A stretch of 64,000 nt of DNA from positions 15,694,455 to 15,758,454 of the forward strand of contig CM060115.1 of the NCBI GenBank assembly GCA_030522415.1, read 5' to 3'. Below, one piece after another: positions 22,155 through 31,046 of the stretch. The translations under genes and the position numbers were made by a program. The notes under the pieces are model-generated. The model made no database searches. It saw only the letters and a list, made by a program, of their open reading frames with translations, and was not told the DNA's origin. The DNA is from Channallabes apus (taxonomy: Eukaryota; Chordata; Actinopteri; Siluriformes; Clariidae). Position 1 is the first letter of the stretch, and every line of letters starts with the position of its first letter.

Positions 22155-23703
22155 TTAGTCCAAGTACTGGAGAAACAGATGCGTCTTGAGTCGTCGTTTA
22201 AAGATAGTCAAAGTCTCTGCTGTACGGACATCTAGAGGAAGTTCGTTCCACCACCTAGGTGCCAGAACAGAAAAGAGCCTGGATGAATGTCGCCCTCGAT
22301 CCCTGAGAGATGGTGGGATGAGGCGAGCAGTGCTGGAGGATCGGAGGGAACTTGGTGCAGTGCGTGGTGTGATGAGAGCAGAGAGGTAAGTGGGTGCAGG
22401 GCCATTTTTAGCTTTGTATGCAAGCATCAGCGTTTTGAATTTGATGCGGGCAGCTACAGGAAGCCAGTGCAGGGAGCGGAGGAGTGGGGTGGTGTGGGAG
22501 AACTTGGGGAGGTTAAAAATGAGACGTGCTGCTGCATTCTGGATCAGTTGCAGAGGACGAATCGTGGACAGAGGCAGACCTGACCTGTGAGTTGCAGTAG
22601 TCCAGTCTTGAAATAACAAGGGACTGAACAAGCACCTGAGTAGCCTGTGAAGAAAGAAATGGGCGAATTCTTCTGATATTGTAAAGAAGAAATCTACAAG
22701 AGCGAGTAAAGTTAGCGATGTGTGGGGAAAATGACAGATGGTTGTCCACGGTTACCCCAAGATTGCGGGCAGCGGCTGAAGGAGTGATTTGGTTGTTGTC
22801 CAGGGATATCACAAGGTCTTGACCTGGGGATGAGTCACAAGGGATGAACAACAGTTCAGTTTTACTCAGATTGAGCTTTAGCTGATGTGCAGTCATCCAG
22901 GATGAGATGTCTGCCAGACATGATGAGATCTGGGTGGAAACCTGAGTGTCAGAGGGAGGAAAGGAGAGAGTAAGTTGGGTGTCATCTGCATAACAATGGT
23001 ATGAAAATCCATGCGATGATATGACTTTACCAAGAGACCGGGTATAGAGGGAGAACAGAAGAGGACCAAGTACTGAGCCCTGTGGGACACCAGTAGAGTG
23101 TCTACGTGGAGCAGATGTTGATCCCCTCCATGTTACCTCATATGACCTATCTTCTAGGTAAGAAGCAAACCATTGCCACGCTGTTCCACAAATTCCAAGG
23201 CTTGTAAGAATAGATAATAGAATCTTGTGGTTCACCGTGTCAAATGCAGCTGACAGGTCCAGGAGGATGAGAACAGATGACAGTTTAGCAGATCTAGCAG
23301 CATGGAGCTTCTCAGTGACTGACAGAAGGGCAGTCTCTGTGGAATGTGCCACTTTGAATCCAGATTGGTTGGGATCATTAAGGTTGTTCTGTGAGAGATA
23401 AAGAGACATTTGGTTATAAACAGTTCTTTCAAGAATTTTGGAAATAAAAGAGAGAAGTGATACCGGGCGATAGTTGTTAACTTCTGATGGGTCCAGGCAG
23501 GGTTTCTTGAGGATGGGAATAACCCTTGCCTTCTTAAAAGCAGCATGAACATGACCAGATGATATGGAATGGTTGATGATGGTTGTGGTGAAGGGAAGGA
23601 GGTCTTGTGAGATTGCCTGGAGCATTGTGGAGGGGATTGGGTCTAATGAACAGGTGGTGGGGTTAGATGACGAGATGATCTGCTGAATCTCATCAGATGA
23701 CAA
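22155..23703 (-). pseudogene. L2-type LINE ORF2: reverse transcriptase and C-terminal part
   Basis: Frame 23703-22513 carries the RT palm motifs [39 protein letters not shown] and the active-site CYADDTQL. Frame 22631-22155 carries the C-terminal IQNAAARLIFNLPKF, LHWLPVAARIKFKTLMLAYK and RRLKTHLFLQYLD before a stop. The two frames overlap at 22513-22631, showing one frameshift. The YADD catalytic aspartates are intact. Confidence 0.88.
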
Positions 23704-23824
23704 GTTGGAGAATTCTGCTAAAGGAGGGAAGGGAAGGTCCTGAGGTTCTGCTGTAGGAGTTTGGTTGGGAGCGAAGGACTGGCGGATTGCTGCAATTTTC
23801 CCATCGTAGAATGTGGCAAAATCG

Positions 23825-25012
23825 TCAGCAGTCAGAGAGGAAGGGGCAGGAGGAGTTGGTGGCTTGAGTAGTGAGGAGAAGATGTTGTTGAGCAGAAGTC
23901 ACAGCACATGAGAATTTGGAGAGAAGAGTCTGGTAAGAGATGAGATCTGCATCAAGTTGCGATTTCTTCCATCTTCTCTCTGTAGTTCTTAATTCTCTCC
24001 TGTTGTTGCGTAGTACATCTGATAGCCAAGGAGGAGGACAAGACGTCTTCCTTGGTTTAGATGACAGCGGGCAAAGGAGATCTATGGATGAGGAGAGAGA
24101 GGAGAGGAAAGTTTCAGTCACAGTCTCTAGTGGTAGAGAGGAGAAGGAGGTTGGGTCTGGAAGGGATGATAGGGTGCATGAAGACACAGAGGCGGGGGAG
24201 ACAGAGTGAAGGTTTCTGCGAGAAAAAGAGAAATTTTGGTCATTAGGTTTACATAGAATAGGAAGGGTTATGGTGAAGGATACCAGGTAATGATCAGATT
24301 TATGAAGAGGAATAGTAGTGACATCCGTGACTGGGCAAGGACGGCAGAAAACGAGATCGAGAGAATTCCCTGCCTTGTGTGTGGGAGGGCAGCTGTTTAG
24401 AGTTAAAGAGAAGGAGTTAAGTAGAGGGAGAAGGAAAGAGGATTGGAGTTTGTCAGATGGAAGGTTGAAATCTCCTAGAACAGTGAGAGGAGTGTTAACA
24501 GAAGGAAAAAGACTAAGAAGAATGTCCATTTCATCTAGAAAGTTTCCTAGAGAGCCAGAAGGACGGTAAATAACTAAGATGTGGAGGTTAATTGGAGAGG
24601 TTACCTTAACTGCATGAAATTCAAATGATGAAAAACTGAGATGAGACAGGGGGATTGGCGAGAAGGACCATCTCTTGGACAACAGGAGACCCGTACCTCC
24701 ACCTCTACCAGTTTCTCGTGGAGTGTGAGAGAATACATAGGCAGAGGATAGGGCAGCAGGTGTAGCAGAGTTCTGAGGAGATATCCAGGTCTCAGTTAGT
24801 GCCAGAAAGTCAAAAGAGTAATGGGTAGCTATTGCAGAGATAAAATCTGCTTTCTTTACAGCAGATTGGCAGTTCCAGAGCCCAGAGGTTTCTGGAGGAT
24901 CTGCCTCTGCTGTGTGAGTAAAAGCATCTTGGTCTGTGAGCACTGACAGAGATAGGTTGAAGACACATGCTACTGTAGACTGAAGTAATTGTCTATAAAA
25001 CTTGGTGAACAA
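23825..25012 (-). pseudogene. L2-type LINE ORF2: apurinic-type endonuclease part
   Basis: 395-residue frame with endonuclease motifs FDFLALTETWIS, ILVIYRPSG, LTVLGDFNLPS and KSDHYLVSF. It is separated from the RT frame by about 120 bp and a frame change. Motifs E (TETW), GDFN and SDH are all present, so the nick-making domain itself looks conserved. Confidence 0.85.
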
Positions 25013-25083
25013 GAGTTTGAGTCAATTCTCTGCACTTGCTATCTAGATTGTTGACTAACTTTGTTGTAGTATATGCTTATTAA

Positions 25084-25111
25084 CCGCTACAGACACTTGT
25101 GTCTGTAGCGG
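25084..25111. repeat. Perfect 13-bp palindrome near LINE 5' end
   Basis: ccgctacagacac, spacer tt, gtgtctgtagcgg. It is just upstream (about 70 bp, minus sense) of the endonuclease frame of the LINE. Confidence 0.9.
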
Positions 25112-25741
25112 AGACACCTTCAATATAAGTAGCTAAGCCCTGCCCACAATTCACACCTTAAGGAAGCCTGAAACTACTGTTGATTAATTACCTGAGAACA
25201 ATTTGCTTTAGACCTACTTCAATCACACTGTAATCAACACTACCAAACAGCAAAAACTAGGTACAGTATACAGTAAGAACCAATTGTGTTTCAAAAACAG
25301 TACAAAAGTTAAAAACCTACCTTACCAGTGGAGAAGAATCCAATATAGTAAACTATATAATTCAATAGTATAGTAAACCATACATTACTAGGTAATACTA
25401 TACTACAGCATACTTAACCACACAATAATACACTTATACACAGCACAAAACACTACACATTCACTCAGGTTTTTTTAATTGGTGTAGTGCTTCTAACAAC
25501 GGATTCTGGATATAATGTACATTTCTAGTTTTATCAGATTTTTACTGATGAATGAGCCTGGGGTGACGGTGGTAAGAAATAACTCTATGAGAAAACATGA
25601 GGAGGAAAACTTGCAAAAATATATATGAGAAATAAATGGGATATTTCAAAAACTTCCCCTCGGCACAGAACAATCACTGTTTACACAGAATTATATTAGC
25701 ACACACATCATTTATATAACACTTACTGCATCTTCTGTATA

Positions 25742-27328
25742 CAGTGGTGTGAAAAACTATTTGCCCCCATCCTGATTTCTTATTCTTTTGCATGTTTGTC
25801 ACACAAAATGTTTCTGATCATCAAACACATTTAACTATTAGTCAAAGATAACACAAGTAAACAAAAAATGCAGTTTTTAAATGAGGGGTTTTATTATTTA
25901 GGGAGAAAAAAAATCCAAACCTACATGGCCCTGTGTGAAAAAGTAATTGCCCCCTGAACCTAATAACTGGTTGGGCCACCCTTAGCAGCAATAACTGCAA
26001 TCAAGCGTTTGTGATAACTTGCAACGAGTCTTTTACAGCGCTCTGGAGGAATTTTGGCCCACTCATCTTTGCAGAATTGTTGTAATTCAGCTTTATTTGA
26101 GGGTTTTCTAGCATGAACCGCTTTTTTAAGGTCATGCCACAACATCTCAATAGGATTCAGGTCAGGACTTTGACTAGGCCACTCCAAAGTCTTCATTTTG
26201 TTTTTCTTCAGCCATTCAGAGGTGGATTTGCTGGTGTGTTTTGGGTCATTGTCCTGCTGCAGCACCCAAGATCGCTTCAGCTTGAGTTGACGAACAGATG
26301 GACGGACATTCTCCTTCAGGATTTTTTGGTAGACAGTAGAATTCATGGTTCCATCTATCACAGCAAGCCTTCCAGGTCCTGAAGCAGCAAAACAACCCCA
26401 GACCATCACACTACCACCACCATATTTTACTGTTGGTATGATGTTCTTTTTCTGAAATGATGTGTTACTTTTACGCCAGATGTAACGGGACACGCACCTT
26501 CCAAAAAGTTCAACTTTTGTCGCGTCAGACCACAAGGTATTTTCCCAAAAGTCTTGGCAATCATTGAAATGTTTTTTAGCAAAATTGAGACGAGTCTTAA
26601 TGTTCTTTTTGCTTAAAAGTGGTTTGCGCCTTGTAAATCTGCCATGCAGGCCGTTTTTGCCCAGTCTCTTTCTTATGGTGGAGTCGTGAACACTGACCTT
26701 AATTGAGGCAAGTGAGGCCTGCAGTTCTTTAGATGTTGTCCTGGGGTCTTTTGTGGCCTCTCGGATGAGTCGTCTCTGCGCTCTTGGGGTAATTTTGGTC
26801 GGCCGGCCACTCCTGGGAAGGTTCACCACTGTTCCATGTTTTTGCCATTTGTGGATAATGGCTCTCACTGTGGTTCGCTGGAGTCCCAAAGCTTTAGAAA
26901 TGGCTTTATAACCTTTACCAGACTGATAGATCTCAATTACTTTTGTTCTCATTTGTTCCTGAATTTCTTTGGATCTTGGCATGATGTCTAGCTTTTGAGG
27001 TGCTTTTGGTCTACTTCTCTGTGTCAGGTAGCTCCTATTTAAATGATTTCTTGATTGAAACAGGTGTGGCAGTAATCAGGCCTGGGGGTGACTACAGAAA
27101 TTGAACTCAGGTGTGATAAACCACAATTAAGTTATTTTTTAACAAGGGGGGCAATCACTTTTTCACTCTTAATAACGTAAACCTTCATTTAAAAACTGCA
27201 GTTTGTGTTCAATTATGTTATCTTTGACTAATAGTTAAATGTGTTTGATGAGCAGAAACATTTAAGTGTGACAAACATGCAAAAGAATAAGAAATCAGGA
27301 AGGGGGCAAATAGTTTTTCACACCCCTG
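25742..27328 (-). mobile_element. Full-length Tc1 transposon with long inverted repeats
   Basis: 1587 bp between TA dinucleotides (25740-25741, 27329-27330). Both ends share CAG(T/G)GGTGTGAAAAACTA and remain similar for about 200 bp. A second inner motif (gtgaaaaagtaattgccccc near 25937) repeats the outer one, giving an IR/DR-type layout. One uninterrupted transposase frame fills the middle. Confidence 0.93.
25960..26982 (-). CDS. Tc1-family transposase, intact 340-residue ORF
   Basis: Cut-and-paste transposase acting in the nucleus on TA targets. The paired N-terminal helix-turn-helix region spans residues 1-115, with the linker RSGRPTKI (GRPR-like hook) at about 57-64. The catalytic triad is D153 (TLWSDATKVEL), D244 (LQQDNDPKHT) and E279 (SPDLNPIEMLW), i.e. 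DD34E, at the same residue numbers and total length I know for Sleeping-Beauty-type enzymes. The glycine-rich box YGGGSVMVWGCF is present. One deviation is SDATK instead of the usual SDETK (residue 155), next to but not part of the triad. Start MPRSKEIQEQ is canonical. No frameshift or stop was seen, so recent activity or conservation is plausible; activity itself is not shown. Confidence 0.92.
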   Translation of the reverse strand: MPRSKEIQEQMRTKVIEIYQSGKGYKAISKALGLQRTTVRAIIHKWQKHGTVVNLPRSGRPTKITPRAQRRLIREATKDPRTTSKELQASLASIKVSVHDSTIRKRLGKNGLHGRFTRRKPLLSKKNIKTRLNFAKKHFNDCQDFWENTLWSDATKVELFGRCVSRYIWRKSNTSFQKKNIIPTVKYGGGSVMVWGCFAASGPGRLAVIDGTMNSTVYQKILKENVRPSVRQLKLKRSWVLQQDNDPKHTSKSTSEWLKKNKMKTLEWPSQSPDLNPIEMLWHDLKKAVHARKPSNKAELQQFCKDEWAKIPPERCKRLVASYHKRLIAVIAAKGGPTSY

Positions 27329-27868
27329 TACACATCACCTCCAGAATCTGATTTCTACAGGTATTTATTGCTTACTACTGTTAGTGCACGTCATTAACCA
27401 GTAAAGAGTACGTAGAAACAGTTAAAAAGTTAAAGCTAAAATATCCTGCTGATCTGGCAACCCTTGTACGAGGACGCTGAGACGCTGCTTTTTTCCGAGC
27501 TCCACCATACTGACCAACTTTTAAACTTTTTCGTCCCCTTACGAAGAGTGTACATAAAACGGATAAGTATCTTATAATATATTTACTCGAAACGCGTGTT
27601 ATATCGTTAAGTTTTAATTGTTTTGCAGCACACCGCTTTTAGCCGGCATTAGCATCGCTAATTAGCATTAGCATCGCTAGCCCGCTAGCCTGGCTATCAC
27701 GTTTGTTTGTTTGTAAAGTTTGTTTTCGCTTCCTCACACCGATTATTTTCCGTGTTTAGACACCATGTCGTTGTGATTCTGCCTCTGAGTGCAGGTGAGG
27801 AGACATTGGAGCTGCACTCGGTGGATTTGGAGGTGGAGACCGTGGAGAAGCTGATCCGTGAGCTATAG

Positions 27869-28687
27869 GTGAAGCTGGCCCGGCTACAGCAGCGGAAAGC
27901 CACGCTGGAATCGACGCGGACCGACACTCACCTGTCCCAGGTAAACTCTCGGCGTGACACAATCACTCCGACAACCTCAACCCCGCGTGTTTCTCTGCCC
28001 AGGTCCAACACACCAAGGACGCAGCCCGCCCAGTTTTCCTACACCCCGGCGCCGGGATACCACGGACCCTGGATACAGCAGCGGCGGAAGAAGCACGCCA
28101 AGCCCCGGGCAAGGACTTCTCCCCCTCCACCACCACCACCCGTCTTCGACATCTCGACCCAAAACCGCTTCGCTCCTCTCCGCGAGACGGCACACGACGT
28201 CCTGGTCATCGGAGACTCCATCGTTCGTCACGTGCGTGCTACCACAGCTAAAGGTAAGGTGCACACACGCTGTTTACCTGGTGCACGTGTTCTTGATGTT
28301 GCTGCACAGGTGCCTACTGCCCTGAGGAAGAACATTGGAGCTGTGGTCCTTCATGCCGGCACGAACGACACCAGGCTGAGGCAGACGGAGATCCTAAAGA
28401 AGGACTTCAGGAGCCTGGTCGAGAAGGTCCGCAGCACATCACCCACGACAAGGATCATCGTATCTGGACCGCTTTCCACATTTCAGCGAGGAATCGAGAA
28501 GTTCAGTAGATTATTTGCTTTTAATGAATGGTTACAATCTTGGTGTCAACAACAGAAATTACGCTTTGTTGATAACTGGAATGTTTTCTGGGAGCGTCCT
28601 AGGCTCTATCACACCGATGGCCTACACCCTAGCAGAGCTGGAGCAGCGGTCCTCTCTGACATCTCCAGGACACTACGAACCATCTGA
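27869..28687 (+). CDS. L2-type LINE ORF1 with SGNH/GDSL esterase domain
   Basis: 272-residue frame. After a basic, Pro-rich N-terminus (PPPPPPP at 85-91) comes an SGNH-hydrolase fold: block I VLVIGDSIVRH (Gly-Asp-Ser at 115-117), block III HAGTND (162-167) and block V YHTDGLHPS (Asp250, His253). ORF1 esterases of this kind are known in CR1/L2 LINEs and may bind lipid or RNA-protein complexes; their role is not settled. All catalytic residues are present. Upstream, a TAG in a reading that continues the frame (GAG CTA TAG) and a frame change near 27790 suggest the original ORF1 began earlier and has lost its first 30-40 codons. Confidence 0.82.
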   Translation: MKLARLQQRKATLESTRTDTHLSQVNSRRDTITPTTSTPRVSLPRSNTPRTQPAQFSYTPAPGYHGPWIQQRRKKHAKPRARTSPPPPPPPVFDISTQNRFAPLRETAHDVLVIGDSIVRHVRATTAKGKVHTRCLPGARVLDVAAQVPTALRKNIGAVVLHAGTNDTRLRQTEILKKDFRSLVEKVRSTSPTTRIIVSGPLSTFQRGIEKFSRLFAFNEWLQSWCQQQKLRFVDNWNVFWERPRLYHTDGLHPSRAGAAVLSDISRTLRTI

Positions 28688-28783
28688 CTGGCGGTAAGTC
28701 ATACTGTAGATTCCAAACATATTAGACACATCACAACTCACCGTAGTGATAGACGCACACACATAGCTTGTCCTATAGAAGCT

Positions 28784-30690
28784 GTGTCTGTTCCCCGAAT
28801 ACTGAGAAAAAAGAATAAATTTGTTAAATTTGCCCGAAACAATCTGATAACCATAAAACCAGAAAAAGGCAAAATAAGTAGTCAAAATCCACCTCTAAAG
28901 TTTGGACTACTCAACATTAGATCCCTTGCGCCTAAAGCACTTATTGTTAATGAAATTATCTCAGATTATTGCCTTGACGCACTCTGTCTCACTGAAACCT
29001 GGCTTAAACCAAATTAATATTTTGGTCTGAATGAGTCTACTCCGTCAGGATATTTCTATAAGCACGAGCCCCATCTAATTGGTCGCGGTGGTGGTGTCGC
29101 CACTATCTACAATGATGTACTCACTGTTACCCAGAAAATAAGGCCCAGGTTTAATTCATTTGAAGTGCTTATCATTAATGTTGCACTAAATTAAATACGT
29201 AATAAACCCTTGCTATATTTTACCCTGGCCACCGTGTACAGACCCCCGGGGCCATATGATTCAAGATTCAAGATTCAAGATTCTTTATTTGTCACATGCA
29301 TAGTTATACAAGTACAACACGCAGTGAAATGTATCCTGAACCGCTCCTACTTTGTGCAAATAACAAGAAACAAAAGAAATAATCTATAAATAGAAATAGA
29401 GGAAAAAAAAAAAAAAAAAAAAAAAAAAGGTGCAAATGTAAACATAATAATAAAGTGTGTATCTGAGCAGGATAAAGGTGTTAGTGCAAGTGATGCTTAC
29501 AGTCCAGACTAAAGTGCAGTGTGCAGTGTGGAATGTCAGCACAGCAGTGTGTGGGTGAACTGTTACCAGTCCTATGAATGGGAGAGTGGCCCATCATGGT
29601 TGAGGAGTCTAATCGCCTGTGGATAAAAACTCCTCCTGAGTCTCTCCGTTTTGGCCATAATGACCCGGAACCTTCTGCCTGAATGCAGAAGTTTGAACAG
29701 TCCGTTATTGGGGTGCGACAAGTCCTTAATGGCGATTTTCTTAAAAAATTTGGACATCTGCTATCAGACCTATTGGTTAACTCTGACAAAGTGTTGATAG
29801 TAGGAGACTTTAACATTCATGTAGATGATGCTAACGACGCTTTAGCACTCACATTTATGGATTTACTAAATTCCTTTGGGGTTAAGCAAAATATAATTGG
29901 AGCAACTCACCGCTTTAATCATACGCTAGATTTAATTATATCCCATGGTATAGATGTCTCTAATATAGAGATCATACCTCAAAGTGATGATATCACAGAT
30001 CATCACCTCCTGACATATACTCTACCCGTAGAACAGATTAGCTGTGTCTCCCCACGTTATCAATCTGTTAGAAATATGAATCCCACTACTAAAGACAGAT
30101 TCACAAGTAATCTGCCGGATCTGTCCCAATTTCTTATTAGACCCCTAAATGCAGATGATCTAGATGAAGTGACTAGCAGCATGGGCACTATACTTACCAG
30201 TACATTAGACACTGTTGCTCCCATCAGATTAAAAAAAGTCAGAGATAAAACACTTGCACCTTGGTACAACAGTCATACTCGCGCCCTAAAGAGAGCAACC
30301 CGTAACCTCGAGCGAAAATGGAGGAAAACTAAATTAGAAGTTTTTCGAATTGCGTATAAAGACAGTATGTGCAGCTATAGACAGGCTCTAAAAACTGCTA
30401 GGACAGAGCATCTTAGCCAACTAATAGCAAGAAACCAAAACAATCCCAGGTTCTTATTTAGTACAGTGGCTCGCCTAACAAAACCTAAGATGCCCGCAGA
30501 GAGTATCCCATCACAGTTTAGAAGTGAAGACTTTATGGACTTCTTTAATGAAAAAATCAATAATATCAGGAAGAAAATAATGGAGGTTCAACCTCTAATA
30601 GTATCTCACGATCCAGTTCAGCCTATTCAGTTCAGCTTCACATTTAGATTTTCACTGCTTTACAGGTATAGGACAAGAAGAGCTGTATAA
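28784..30690 (+). pseudogene. L2-type LINE ORF2 endonuclease, disrupted
   Basis: The first part (28784-29257) has FGLLNIRSLAPKALIVNEII and LCLTETWLKPN followed by an in-frame stop, then further readable but broken sequence. The second part (29732-30690) has LIVGDFNIHVDD, THRFNHTLDLIISHG and DITDHHLLTY, then the linker to the RT. A 474-bp Rex1 piece separates them. Not functional. Confidence 0.85.
29258..29731 (-). mobile_element. Rex1-type LINE, 5'-truncated copy
   Basis: Minus-strand 3' end of Rex1: frame KDLSHPNNGLFKLLHSGRRF and RLRRSFYPQAIRLLNHDGPL to a stop, then the 3' UTR ending in the (attcaag)n tail at 29258-29284. It inserted into the endonuclease of the L2-type LINE. It is nearly identical, inverted, to the 3' end of the copy at 31047-33788. 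Confidence 0.88.
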
Positions 30691-31046
30691 ACTCATCACC
30701 TCGGCTAAATCAACAACGTGCCTGTTTTTTAAAAGAAGTGATGCTTACGGTTGGAGAGCCACTCTTAAACATTATTAATTCTTCATTACATCTAGGTCAC
30801 GTCCCTAGACCTTTCAAGTTAGCAGTTATTAAGCCGCTTCTTAAAAAATCTAATTTGGACGCGAATGAAATAAATTACAGACCGATTTCAAACCTCCCGT
30901 TCATATCAAAAATACTAGAAAAAGTAGTATCAGCTCAAATTTGCACATTCTTGCAGGATAACAACATCCTTGAAGAATTTCAGTCAGGTTTCAGGCCCCA
31001 TCATAGCACAGAAACTGCACTAGTTAAGATTACAAACGACTTGTTT
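30691..31046 (+). pseudogene. L2-type LINE RT, N-terminal part
   Basis: Readable in shifted frames: [40 protein letters not shown] and [18 protein letters not shown]. It stops at the Rex1 insertion and resumes at 33796. Confidence 0.85.

Larger units (their letters stand above)
21976..25030 (-). mobile_element. Nearly full-length L2-type non-LTR retrotransposon
   Basis: Minus-strand LINE with an endonuclease frame (25012-23825), a reverse transcriptase frame (23703-22513) and a C-terminal frame (22631-22155). The 3' UTR contains a T-run on the plus strand at 22121-22142 and ends with gctctggataagagcgtctg, shared with the SINE at 12866-13062. Frame breaks between the segments mean it is not intact. 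A palindrome at 25084-25111 marks the 5' region. Confidence 0.88.

Noticed and set aside
27963..28264. Minus-strand frames of 60-95 residues
   Set aside because: Antisense to the LINE ORF1 esterase, whose catalytic motifs are clear on the plus strand.
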